Shown here: in pieces, positions 6,753 to 14,731 of the stretch
Position numbering within the stretch: the stretch's first letter is position 1
Layout of the letters: every line of letters starts with the position of its first letter
IMG/VR virus record: IMGVR_UViG_3300022929_003229
Location: 1-27,186 of that record
Length of the DNA stretch: 27,186 nucleotides
Direction: 5' to 3' (one strand)
Source of the DNA: a virus
Notes under the pieces: model-generated
What the model was told of the DNA's origin: nothing
Database searches by the model: none
Seen by the model: the letters and a program-made list of their open reading frames with translations, nothing else
Made by a program: the position numbers and the translations under genes

Positions 6753-7691
6753 ATGAAAGAAGAATTTCTATGGGTTGAAAAGTACAGACCTAGAAATATT
6801 TCAGAGTGTATATTACCAACTACAACAAAAAAGATATTTCAGGATTTTGTAAACAATAGTGAGATACCAAATCTATTACTATGTGGTACTGCAGGTGTAG
6901 GTAAAACTACTGTAGCAAGAGCACTATGTAATGAATTAGATGCTGACTTTGTATTGATCAATGGTTCAGAAGAAAGAAACATTGATACACTTAGAGTCAA
7001 AATCAAACAGTTTGCGTCTACAGTTTCACTAGGTGGTGGTCCGAAGATTGTAATTCTAGATGAAGCAGATTATCTGAATCCACAATCTACTCAACCAGCA
7101 CTTAGAGGTTTTATAGAAGAATTTTCTAAAAACTGTAGATTCATATTTACTTGTAATTACAAAAACAGAATCATTTCTCCATTACATTCAAGATGTAGTG
7201 TTGTTGATTTTACTATTGAGTCAAGTGAAAAACCACAGATAGCAAATGGTATCTTTCAAAGAGTATTAGATATTCTTAAACAAGAAAATATCGAATACAA
7301 TGAACAAGTAGTTGTTCAACTAATTCAAAAGTTCTTTCCGGATTTTCGTAGAGTACTTAACGAATTACAAAAGTATTCTTCATCAGGCAAAATAGATAGT
7401 GGAGTACTTGCAAATCTAGATGATGAATCATTAAGTGAAGTATTAGGTTTTATTCGTGATAAAGAATTCTCAAAAATGAGAAAATGGGTAGCGCTAAATA
7501 TACATAATGATCCACAAGCAATCTATCGAAAGATATACGATAGTTTGTTTACTAGAATGGAAAATAGTAGTATCCCTCAAGCAATCATTATCTTGAGTGA
7601 TTACACATACAAGTCAGCTTTTGTTGCTGATCAAGAAGTCAACATGGTAGCATGTATGACAGAGTTAATGATGGAGTGTAAAATAAATTGA
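6753..7691 (+). CDS. gp44: Clamp loader large subunit gp44
   Basis: 312 residues (T4: 319). AAA+ features in order: WVEKYRP N-terminal motif (residues 7-13), Walker A GTAGVGKT (45-52), Walker B VILDEAD (100-106), sensor 1 around TCNYKN (133-138), and the SRC arginine-finger motif (146-148). With gp62 it opens the gp45 ring using ATP and places it on primer junctions. In T4 the partner gene 62 follows directly; here it is about 5.5 kb downstream, after the 7-deazaguanine block. The TGA stop overlaps the TTG start of queD. Confidence 0.95.
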   Translation: MKEEFLWVEKYRPRNISECILPTTTKKIFQDFVNNSEIPNLLLCGTAGVGKTTVARALCNELDADFVLINGSEERNIDTLRVKIKQFASTVSLGGGPKIVILDEADYLNPQSTQPALRGFIEEFSKNCRFIFTCNYKNRIISPLHSRCSVVDFTIESSEKPQIANGIFQRVLDILKQENIEYNEQVVVQLIQKFFPDFRRVLNELQKYSSSGKIDSGVLANLDDESLSEVLGFIRDKEFSKMRKWVALNIHNDPQAIYRKIYDSLFTRMENSSIPQAIIILSDYTYKSAFVADQEVNMVACMTELMMECKIN

Positions 7692-8125
7692 AGTATCAAG
7701 TAATAAAAACATACGGTAATGAGACAGGACATTCATGTGCTTTCAGACAATGGAGAGCTGATTCTCATTGCAATTTAATTCATGGATATGCTTTGGGTTT
7801 TGAAATAACATTCGAAGCAGAAACATTAGACGATAGAAATTGGGTAATCGATTTCGGTGATTTAGGTATAGTTAAAGATATGTTAAAACAAACTTTTGAT
7901 CATACAACAGTAATAGCAAAAGATGATCCTTATATCGATACATTTATAAGATTACAAAAAGATGGTCTTATTGATCTTAGAGAAATGGATAATGTAGGTT
8001 GTGAAGCTTTTGCTGAATATGTATACAAATTTTGTGAAACAGAATTATCTAATGATAGAGTTAAAATAAAATCAGTTCGTGTATTCGAACATGGAGCAAA
8101 CAGTGCTGTATTCGGAAATTTTTAA
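7688..8125 (+). CDS. queD: QueD / 6-pyruvoyl-tetrahydropterin synthase family
   Basis: 145 residues, starting at TTG 7688 (TTGA overlap with gp44). It converts dihydroneopterin triphosphate to 6-carboxy-tetrahydropterin, the second step to preQ0. Seen: the catalytic Cys and zinc site in SHCNLIHGY (about residues 26-34), the catalytic Asp-His in TFDHTT (residues 69-74), and the late Glu in RVFEHGA. The family usually has HGH at the zinc site, here HGY; I recall the same change in phage members, so it need not be a defect. First gene of the 7-deazaguanine block. Confidence 0.88.
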   Translation: MKYQVIKTYGNETGHSCAFRQWRADSHCNLIHGYALGFEITFEAETLDDRNWVIDFGDLGIVKDMLKQTFDHTTVIAKDDPYIDTFIRLQKDGLIDLREMDNVGCEAFAEYVYKFCETELSNDRVKIKSVRVFEHGANSAVFGNF

Positions 8126-8957
8126 AAGTATTCAAGGTGAAGGACACTATACAGGTGTACCTACAACTTGGTTAAGATTTTTTGGTTGTAATTTAGAGTG
8201 TAATGGTTTTGGACAAGATGATCCGACTGATCCGTCAACATATAAATTACCATATAAAGACTTTGATATAATAGAAGTCAAGAATGTAGAAGATTTACCT
8301 GTATGGAAATATGGGTGTGATTCGTCTTACTCATGGTCAAAGAAGTTTGCTAAACTACAACACAAAGAATCAGAAGAAGAAGTTGCAAAGAAATTATTCG
8401 ATCAAATGTATAATCAAAATACTCACATAGCTTTTACTGGTGGTGAACCATTAATGAAAGCAGCTCAAAAGAAGACTGTAAAGATTCTAGAAGAAATGGA
8501 AAGATTGTGTCGTCAAAAGTTTGGTAAAAGATTTACAAATATAACTTGGGAAACGAATGGTACAAGACCAATGGAAACTGTATTACATAATCATCTAATG
8601 AGTATGAATGGTGAAGTTGAATATTTCTTTTCAGTAAGTCCGAAAATGTTTAATACAAGTGGTGAGAAAGATGCTGTATGTCCGGACATAGTAAAACAAT
8701 ATCATGATATATCAGAAGTTGGACAACTAAAGTTTGTTTGTAATGGTTCTGATGCATCATGGAATGAGATTGAAGAATCAATCGTTAAGTTTAGAAAAGC
8801 AGGTGTTATGTATCCGATATGGATAATGCCTGTAGGTGCAACAGAAGAATCTCAAGATGAAGTAGCAAAAGAAATTACACTTCAAACAATGGAAAGAGGT
8901 TACAATGTATCAGCAAGAGTACATTGTTATATCTTTGGTAATCAGATAGGTACATAA
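8103..8957 (+). CDS. queE: QueE-like 7-carboxy-7-deazaguanine synthase (radical SAM)
   Basis: About 284 residues. The start is chosen at GTG 8103, with GGAG at 8093-8096 six bases ahead; in-frame ATGs at 8079 and 8091 are alternatives. The opening YSEIFKSIQGEGHYTGVPTT is typical of QueE. It uses a 4Fe-4S cluster and SAM to contract 6-carboxy-tetrahydropterin to 7-carboxy-7-deazaguanine. The cluster cysteines are unusual: Cys29-x3-Cys33 in GCNLECNGF, then no nearby third Cys; the likely third ligand is Cys72 in YGCDSSYSW, after an insertion of 38 residues. The TGGEP motif of radical SAM enzymes is present. It overlaps queC by one base. Confidence 0.88.
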   Translation: MLYSEIFKSIQGEGHYTGVPTTWLRFFGCNLECNGFGQDDPTDPSTYKLPYKDFDIIEVKNVEDLPVWKYGCDSSYSWSKKFAKLQHKESEEEVAKKLFDQMYNQNTHIAFTGGEPLMKAAQKKTVKILEEMERLCRQKFGKRFTNITWETNGTRPMETVLHNHLMSMNGEVEYFFSVSPKMFNTSGEKDAVCPDIVKQYHDISEVGQLKFVCNGSDASWNEIEESIVKFRKAGVMYPIWIMPVGATEESQDEVAKEITLQTMERGYNVSARVHCYIFGNQIGT

Positions 8958-9658
8958 TGGATAAAGTATTAGTAGTATTAAGTGGTGGTCTGGATAGTTC
9001 AGTTGCAACTATGATGTGCGTTGATAAGTATGGTAAAGATAATGTTCAAGCTGTTACTTTTAATTATAATCAAAAACAAGTATTAGAGATTGATAGAGCA
9101 GGTGATTTGTGTACAGCTCTAGAGATAGAACATACAATTCTTGATTTATCAGTATTGGGTACAATAGCTCAACCAATGTCAGCAAACATATCAGGTACAA
9201 ATGTAGAAATGCCAAATATCAAAGAAGTATTAGGTGATCCTCAACCAGTAACTTATGTACCATTTAGAAATATGATTTTATTATCTATTGCAATGAGTCA
9301 TGCAGAAGTACAAGGTTGTAATAAAGTAATTACAGGTTTACAAGTTCATGATGAATATGGTTATTGGGACACAACTCAAAAGTTTGTTGATACAATGAAT
9401 GTTGTAGCTTCTCAAAATAGAACTCATTCAGTTGAGATAGAAGCACCTTTCAGTCATATGTCAAAAGCAGAAGAAATAGAAGTAGCAATAGAACTAGGAC
9501 AATTTGATTTACTTAGACATACATTAACTTGTTATAATCCACAAGGAATTCTATCTTGTGGTAAATGTCCTTCATGTGCTGAGAGAATAATGAATTTTAT
9601 GAAAGTAGGTCGTAAAGATCCAATTCCTTACGACATAGATATAGATTGGAAATTATAA
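8957..9658 (+). CDS. queC: QueC, preQ0 synthase
   Basis: 233 residues, a normal QueC length. The PP-loop ATPase motif SGGLDSS is at residues 9-15, and a four-Cys zinc site lies at Cys192, Cys201, Cys204 and Cys207 (CGKCPSC). The enzyme turns 7-carboxy-7-deazaguanine into preQ0 with ATP and ammonia. TAATG overlaps tie it to queE before and to the amidotransferase after. That second link matters, because fused amidotransferase-QueC proteins are known in archaea and phages for making archaeosine-type bases. Confidence 0.95.
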   Translation: MDKVLVVLSGGLDSSVATMMCVDKYGKDNVQAVTFNYNQKQVLEIDRAGDLCTALEIEHTILDLSVLGTIAQPMSANISGTNVEMPNIKEVLGDPQPVTYVPFRNMILLSIAMSHAEVQGCNKVITGLQVHDEYGYWDTTQKFVDTMNVVASQNRTHSVEIEAPFSHMSKAEEIEVAIELGQFDLLRHTLTCYNPQGILSCGKCPSCAERIMNFMKVGRKDPIPYDIDIDWKL

Positions 9659-10302
9659 TGTGTGCAATATTTGGTAGTAAAGATAAAGACAAGTTTTTAG
9701 AACTTGCTGAACTTAATCAATATAGAGGTAACTTCGCTTATTCAACAACTGTATTTCGAACAGGTATGTTTCAACATTATCCTGAAGCTGAAAAAGTTGT
9801 TCACATAACAACAAATACAGGTCATGGTGAATTTAAAGATTCAATTAATATGTCAAAGGAAGATTACAAAACAACATATTATCTTGGTCATGTTCAAGCA
9901 CCAACAACAGATAGTGTAGAAACGCACCCTTCAAATATTAATGGTGATTTACTATGGCACAATGGTATTATAAAAGATTATCAAGTTCAAGAATGGAAAC
10001 AAGAACTTGGTAATGTAGATTGGGATACTGAATTACTACATAGACATTTAGTTCTAGGTGGTGAATTAGATAATGTAGATGGTACATTTAGTTGTGCTAG
10101 ATACACTAAGGACAATTTATTTCTTTTTAGAAATGAGATTAGTCCTTTATTTTATGATGATGATATGAATATATCGTCAACTAAATTTGATGGTTCGTTT
10201 GAGACAGAAGCAGGTGTTATGTATCAAATGAATCTAGTGAATAATAGTCTTGAACCTTTATCTAGATTTGAGACTAAAGAAAACCCATATTATTTTGGGT
10301 GA
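9658..10302 (+). CDS. Class II glutamine amidotransferase (Gat domain, stand-alone)
   Basis: 214 residues from ATG 9658 (TAATG with queC); a longer in-frame start at 9646 would bury the catalytic Cys. The protein begins M-CAIFG, so Cys2 becomes the N-terminal nucleophile of an Ntn-type glutaminase. Other matches are LGHVQAPTTDS (about residues 80-90) and WHNGIIKDY (about 100-108), the usual asparagine and glycine-rich oxyanion region. It releases ammonia from glutamine. Its position next to QueC suggests the two act as a split Gat-QueC, converting preQ0 or a preQ0 base to the amidine (archaeosine, G+). A different amide acceptor is possible. Confidence 0.85.
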   Translation: MCAIFGSKDKDKFLELAELNQYRGNFAYSTTVFRTGMFQHYPEAEKVVHITTNTGHGEFKDSINMSKEDYKTTYYLGHVQAPTTDSVETHPSNINGDLLWHNGIIKDYQVQEWKQELGNVDWDTELLHRHLVLGGELDNVDGTFSCARYTKDNLFLFRNEISPLFYDDDMNISSTKFDGSFETEAGVMYQMNLVNNSLEPLSRFETKENPYYFG

Positions 10303-10347
10303 TTATATAATGAGTGTGACAAAACCACATGAAAAAATGGAGAAAAA

Positions 10348-11007
10348 ATGAAAACAGATAGAAAACTTGGACTAGAGGTTGCTAAATATCTAGTTGAAAA
10401 GGGTGTTGAAACACCTATTACTGAAACTTCTTTATCAGACGAGGAGAAGATAGAACTAATCAGAGACAACATGGAAATTGTTGTTGATGTATTGGGTCTA
10501 GATAGAGAAGATGATTCAATAGCTGGTACAGCGGATAGAGTCGCGAAGATGTATGTTTCTGAATTATGTTCAGGATTATCATATAATCGATTCCCGAAAG
10601 TATCAGTATTTGAAAACAAAATGGGATATGATCAAATGATCATACAGAAAGATATTACATTTCATTCATTATGTGAACATCACTTAGTCAACTTTAATGG
10701 TATGGCTCAAGTTGCTTACATACCAAATGACAATGTAGTAGGACTTTCTAAGTTAAATAGAATTGTAAATTTCTTTGCAAGAAGACCACAAGTTCAAGAA
10801 AGAATGACAGAACAAATTTTCTATGCACTAGAATACATTTTGGGTACTGATAATATTGCTGTTCTTGTACAAGCAGAACATCTTTGTGTAAAGTCTAGAG
10901 GTATTGGAGATCAAAACTCTGGTATGACTACATCTAAGTTAGGTGGTTATTTCTTTCACAAACATTCTGTAAGATCAGAATTTATGAAGTTAGCATTACA
11001 GTCATGA
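10348..11007 (+). CDS. folE: GTP cyclohydrolase I, FolE
   Basis: 219 residues, a normal type I FolE. Zinc ligands Cys109 and His112 lie in SLCEHH, and Cys180 in EHLCVKSRG. The motif GLSKLNRIV is also present, and GGYF is seen near the C-terminus. It converts GTP to dihydroneopterin triphosphate, the first step toward both folate and 7-deazaguanines. With queD, queE and queC this completes the GTP-to-preQ0 pathway. It has a GGAG site at 10337-10340. Its TGA overlaps the ATG of the DpdA-like gene. Confidence 0.95.
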   Translation: MKTDRKLGLEVAKYLVEKGVETPITETSLSDEEKIELIRDNMEIVVDVLGLDREDDSIAGTADRVAKMYVSELCSGLSYNRFPKVSVFENKMGYDQMIIQKDITFHSLCEHHLVNFNGMAQVAYIPNDNVVGLSKLNRIVNFFARRPQVQERMTEQIFYALEYILGTDNIAVLVQAEHLCVKSRGIGDQNSGMTTSKLGGYFFHKHSVRSEFMKLALQS

Positions 11008-12296
11008 AGTTTGAGTATGTAGTTTCAGGTCTAACTATGGGGATTGATGATCTCTATTACAATCCTGTAGTTGCTGCACCTTACATCAAACATATGAATC
11101 AAAAGATTACTGATCTAGATGCTAGATTTGATAATCAAAATTTATCATTGTTGTACAACGCACACCAAGAAAGAAAACATGGTGTGACTATGACAGAGAC
11201 AATGAATGATTCATGGCATCGTCTATTTGCTGACTCTGGTGGTCTTCAAATGGCAAGAACTAAAAAAGGTATTACACCTGAGTTAAAAGATAAAGTGTAT
11301 TATCATCAAGCAAAGTATTGTGATGTTGCAATGATATTTGATGAAATACCGATTGAGTTTGATCTATCACTTATTGGTGGTAATTCAATGAAAGCTTCAC
11401 TTACAGGTAGAAGGTTTGATAGAAGTGATATCAAAAGAGCTGCTCATGATACTTTAGAAAATGTCAAAAGACAGATTGAAGTTTTCAAACAAGAAGAATC
11501 AAAAGCAAAACTAATGTTGATCTCACAAGGTCAATCTGTAGATACATACAGAGAATATATTGAATATATTTGTCAAGGACTTGATGAAGAAGAAATCAAT
11601 ATGTTTGTATGTGGTGTTGCTCCAAGTTCACTATGTAATGGTAATTCATTTGCTCATAGATGTGAAATGATCTACGCTATGAAAGAATATCAGATACCTG
11701 ATGTTATCAAAGAGAATGTTCACTTGTTGGGTGTTGGTAATCATGAAGCGTTATCTCCTTTTTATCTATCACCAGATTATTTTAGTTTTATCAAAAACTT
11801 ATCTTACGATTCATCTTCACATGCATCATCATGGTTCTATTCTAGATATAGAAATAAAAACTTTGTTAATATAGATGTAGATGTTGTACATAGATCAAAG
11901 AAAGGATTATCTCAAATTCATTCTGATCAATTACTACCTGTCATTAATGAGATATTTGAATATGATAAAAATACATTAAATGATTTTGGTATTACTGAAC
12001 CGATGCAACTTATAAATGATTCAACAAAATGGTCAGAGTCTAATGTAAATGGTGATAGAAGATTTTGGAAAGATCATGATTCAGCAATACATGGTAGATA
12101 TTTGACACCATGGTTGTGGGTCACAAATACTATTGGTAACTTTATGATTGAATTAGACAGAAGAATAAAAAATCCTGTGGATACAACAGGTCTAGGATCA
12201 ATATCTTCTTATGATGAATTCATGACTAAATGGTTATCAAGACAAAGAGCTCCGGAGAAAGTGCCTGAACATTGGCCGGGAGTTTTAGATGTATAG
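11004..12296 (+). CDS. dpdA: DpdA-like / tRNA-guanine-transglycosylase-family enzyme
   Basis: 430 residues. It has the TGT-family motif FADSGGLQMA (residues 75-84; TGT uses DSGGFQ, where Asp is the general base). These are followed by the loops MIFDEIPIE (110-118), LISQGQS (172-178), CGVAPSS (203-209) and LLGVGNHE, which follow the TIM-barrel order of TGT. The rest of the chain differs from bacterial TGT and lacks its zinc-binding CxCxxC site, so it is not a tRNA enzyme of the usual kind. DpdA proteins exchange guanine in DNA for preQ0. Coupling to folE and the que genes supports that role. Confidence 0.82.
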   Translation: MKFEYVVSGLTMGIDDLYYNPVVAAPYIKHMNQKITDLDARFDNQNLSLLYNAHQERKHGVTMTETMNDSWHRLFADSGGLQMARTKKGITPELKDKVYYHQAKYCDVAMIFDEIPIEFDLSLIGGNSMKASLTGRRFDRSDIKRAAHDTLENVKRQIEVFKQEESKAKLMLISQGQSVDTYREYIEYICQGLDEEEINMFVCGVAPSSLCNGNSFAHRCEMIYAMKEYQIPDVIKENVHLLGVGNHEALSPFYLSPDYFSFIKNLSYDSSSHASSWFYSRYRNKNFVNIDVDVVHRSKKGLSQIHSDQLLPVINEIFEYDKNTLNDFGITEPMQLINDSTKWSESNVNGDRRFWKDHDSAIHGRYLTPWLWVTNTIGNFMIELDRRIKNPVDTTGLGSISSYDEFMTKWLSRQRAPEKVPEHWPGVLDV

Positions 12297-12765
12297 ATTA
12301 GAAGACGATAAAAGTAAACTATTCTATCAATGGTCTGATTACGATAAAGATATGAAAAGTATCGATTGGTTAAAGTTTGATCATGTTGTTGGTATATATC
12401 GAGGTAGTCTTGGTATGGCTGCTCATGTATCTAATGTGAGAAATGTACCAATGTCAATCGTAGGATTTCAAACAAGAGACGGACAAGACAAGAAACCATA
12501 TTGGATTTTAAATAATACAAAACGAGAAAGTATTCATTCATATACTGAAGGTTCAAAAATATTAATTGTAGACGATATCTATGATACTGGATATACAATG
12601 AAAAGAGTTATAGATTTTGTTAAAAAACAAAGAACTAAACCTTCACCTATGCCAACTGTTTTAAGCTACTGTTTATTCGGTACTGATGCATCAGAATTAG
12701 GTACGAATCTTGTTTACAGTAATTACAATGATGGTTCTTGGATTGTCTTTCCATGGGAAAGATAA
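12289..12765 (+). CDS. Type I phosphoribosyltransferase (XGPRT/HPRT-like)
   Basis: 158 residues. The PRPP-binding loop is ILIVDDIYDTGYTM (about residues 91-104) with the two acidic residues and the glycine/threonine end seen in purine salvage enzymes. An early VGIYRGSLGMA matches the pyrophosphate-binding strand, and the C-terminal WIVFPWE is typical of bacterial xanthine-guanine phosphoribosyltransferases. It probably links a purine base to PRPP. Beside DpdA, which releases free guanine from DNA, it could recycle guanine to GMP. It overlaps the DpdA gene by eight bases. Confidence 0.85.
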   Translation: MYRLEDDKSKLFYQWSDYDKDMKSIDWLKFDHVVGIYRGSLGMAAHVSNVRNVPMSIVGFQTRDGQDKKPYWILNNTKRESIHSYTEGSKILIVDDIYDTGYTMKRVIDFVKKQRTKPSPMPTVLSYCLFGTDASELGTNLVYSNYNDGSWIVFPWER

Positions 12766-13182
12766 ATGAAGACACTTATAGTTTCGTGTTGTCAAGCTAA
12801 ACTACCTGGTACTCACAAAGCCATTGATATCTATCAAGGTAAAGTTTTTAAATTAATTCGTAAAGAAAATCTATTAGATACAGTAGATGTTTGGATAATG
12901 TCTGCAGAATTAGGTCTAATACATTCTTCTGATATTATATCATATTACGAATTTAAAATGACCGAGGAAGCATCAAAGCAATGGATTAAGACAGGACTAC
13001 CTGAAAAGTATCCTTCAGGTGAAATATACATTTACGGTGGTAAATTATATCGTGATGTATTGAACTCCTACTTTGAAAATACTATAGAATTGATTGGTAG
13101 AAACAGAGGTATAGGTGATCACTTTTCTGAATTACTAAAATTTGTACATGAACATAAACCTAGAGGAGTTCTACCAATATGA
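12766..13182 (+). CDS. DUF6884-like protein
   Basis: 138 residues starting directly after the previous stop. The opening LIVSCCQAKLPGTHKA, the following IYQGKVFKLIRK and the central VWIMSAELGLI match a small family (DUF6884-like) often seen near base-modification and phage genes, with conserved Ser-Cys-Lys and SAxxGL motifs. The chemistry is not known to me. It overlaps the start of gp62 by four bases (ATGA), so the whole block is transcriptionally joined to the core replication genes. The family assignment is from memory of motifs only. Confidence 0.6.
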   Translation: MKTLIVSCCQAKLPGTHKAIDIYQGKVFKLIRKENLLDTVDVWIMSAELGLIHSSDIISYYEFKMTEEASKQWIKTGLPEKYPSGEIYIYGGKLYRDVLNSYFENTIELIGRNRGIGDHFSELLKFVHEHKPRGVLPI

Positions 13183-13553
13183 ACCCATTTGACTTTGTAA
13201 ATTCTATAACATATTCTAAAAAAGATATCATGAATGATATCAATGAGAAAGAATACGCTCCTTTTCTTGTAAATAGATCATTATCTTACCACCAAGATAC
13301 TCTACTCTATGCTAATGAAATGAACAGTAGATTTGATGTTTCGCATCGTCTACAATATCATTATTTACTAAATAGTATTAGAAAAAGAAAAAGGTTTGCA
13401 AAATGGGCAAAACCTGAATTAGCAGACGATTTGAAGATCGTTATGGAATACTATTCAGTATCCCGAGAGAAAGCAGAAGAATATTTGAATATTTTGAACA
13501 AAAACGAGATCGGGATTCTAAAGAGAAGAATGAACAAGGGTGGAGTGAGATGA
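13179..13553 (+). CDS. gp62: Clamp loader small subunit gp62
   Basis: 124 residues, much shorter than T4 gp62 (187) but like the short form in T4-like cyanophages. It begins NPFDFVNSITYSKKDIM, and the middle has NRSLSYHQDTLLYANEMN and RKRKRFAKWAKPE (T4: RGKRYGKWAK). It partners gp44 in the clamp-loader complex. Its place directly before regA matches the T4 order 44-62-regA-43, except that gp44 is now 5.5 kb upstream. Confidence 0.85.
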   Translation: MNPFDFVNSITYSKKDIMNDINEKEYAPFLVNRSLSYHQDTLLYANEMNSRFDVSHRLQYHYLLNSIRKRKRFAKWAKPELADDLKIVMEYYSVSREKAEEYLNILNKNEIGILKRRMNKGGVR

Positions 13554-13948
13554 GTTATGACATAGACAATATGTTAGAAATATCATTTAAAGAAAATGAT
13601 GATTTTCTAAAAATCAGAGAAACATTAACACGGATTGGTGTGGCATCAAGGAAAGATAGAACTCTCTATCAGTCATGTCATATATTACACAAAAGAAGTA
13701 AGTACTATTTGGTACACTTTAAAGAATTGTTTGCTTTAGATGGTAAAGATTCATCTATAACAGAAAACGACATAGCAAGAAGAAATGCTATAGCAAGATT
13801 GTTAGAAGAATGGAATCTTTTAAAGATTGTTCATAGTGAACAAGCGTCAACACCTTTAGCACCAATGAGTCAAATTAAAGTGTTACCTCACAAAGAAAAA
13901 AACGATTGGAAACTGGTTGCTAAATATAACATTGGAGTCGCCAAATAG
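13550..13948 (+). CDS. regA: RegA translational repressor
   Basis: 132 residues (T4: 122). It matches T4 RegA closely in order: ETLTRIGVAS, the near-identical LYQSCHILHK, YLVHFKELFALDG, and near the end HKEKNDWKLVAKYNIG. RegA binds AU-rich sequences around start codons of phage early mRNAs, including those of the clamp, the clamp loader and its own, and blocks ribosomes. It has a GGAG ribosome site and overlaps gp62 by four bases. The start of gp43 at 26578 sits in such an AU-rich context. Confidence 0.93.
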   Translation: MSYDIDNMLEISFKENDDFLKIRETLTRIGVASRKDRTLYQSCHILHKRSKYYLVHFKELFALDGKDSSITENDIARRNAIARLLEEWNLLKIVHSEQASTPLAPMSQIKVLPHKEKNDWKLVAKYNIGVAK

Positions 13949-14730
13949 TGATCAATGATCTATCTGTTAAAGAAAAACGAGTATTATTTGCAAAGTTAGC
14001 TAAAATAGCGTACTCAAATTTAAAAGATGCTAGACTATCAGCAAAGTTATTAGGTTTTACAAAAACAGTCTTGTTTGATGTAGATGGTGCACAGACTTAT
14101 GTGTTCTCTAGTAAACATGATGTTGCAATAGCATGTAGAGGTACAGAACCTTCAGAAATGAATGATGTGTACGCTGACTTAGAAATATTCAAAGCTGATT
14201 CAGTATCAGGTAATAAAATTCATCAAGGATTCAAAGAAGAAGTCGATAAAGTCTATGATGATGTCGAAGAACTTCTTTCTAGAATATCAAAAAATAAATC
14301 TATTTGGGCATGTGGTCATTCACTTGGTGGTGCTATGGCAACGATTCTAGCACAGAGATTAGAATATAAAAATCATCATAATATAGATACATTATTCACA
14401 TTTGGTTCACCAAGAGCAGGTGGTCCTTTGTTTAGTCAATGGTGTGATGCTAATTTAAATCATCAAAGATTTGTAAATAATAATGATGTAGTTCCTTGTG
14501 TACCAACATACATTCGTTGGAGACACAATGGTAAATGTTTGTATATAAAATCTACAGGTGAAGTTAAAGAACTAGGTCGTTATTCAACTGAAAGAATTCG
14601 TGACAAAGGTTGGTCATTACTCAAAACAATTTTCAAAGGAAGACTAGATTTTATAGCAGATCATAATATGGACGATTATATTATGCATCTAGAAAATGAT
14701 CTAGAATATGATCAACTAGTCAATCAGTAA
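13948..14730 (+). CDS. Class 3 lipase (alpha/beta hydrolase)
   Basis: 260 residues, starting at GTG 13948, which overlaps the regA stop (TAGTG). It shows the lipase class 3 order: CRGTEPSE with the oxyanion strand (residues 63-70), the nucleophile elbow GHSLGG with Ser125 (residues 123-128), TFGSPRAGG (151-159), the catalytic Asp180 in NNNDVVP and His239 in ADHNMDDY. No signal peptide is visible, so it should act in the cytoplasm, perhaps on the inner leaflet during lysis or in infection-time lipid turnover. It is first in the insertion between regA and gp43. Confidence 0.88.
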   Translation: MINDLSVKEKRVLFAKLAKIAYSNLKDARLSAKLLGFTKTVLFDVDGAQTYVFSSKHDVAIACRGTEPSEMNDVYADLEIFKADSVSGNKIHQGFKEEVDKVYDDVEELLSRISKNKSIWACGHSLGGAMATILAQRLEYKNHHNIDTLFTFGSPRAGGPLFSQWCDANLNHQRFVNNNDVVPCVPTYIRWRHNGKCLYIKSTGEVKELGRYSTERIRDKGWSLLKTIFKGRLDFIADHNMDDYIMHLENDLEYDQLVNQ

Positions 14731-14731
14731 A

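Noticed and set aside
10310-10351. A 13-codon frame before folE ending in ATGA
   Set aside because: Too short to judge, no ribosome site and no conservation evidence; folE has its own good start.
10290-10619. A 109-residue minus-strand frame over folE
   Set aside because: Antisense to a strongly recognised gene; serine-rich composition typical of an antisense shadow. The same holds for the other minus-strand frames in the window.
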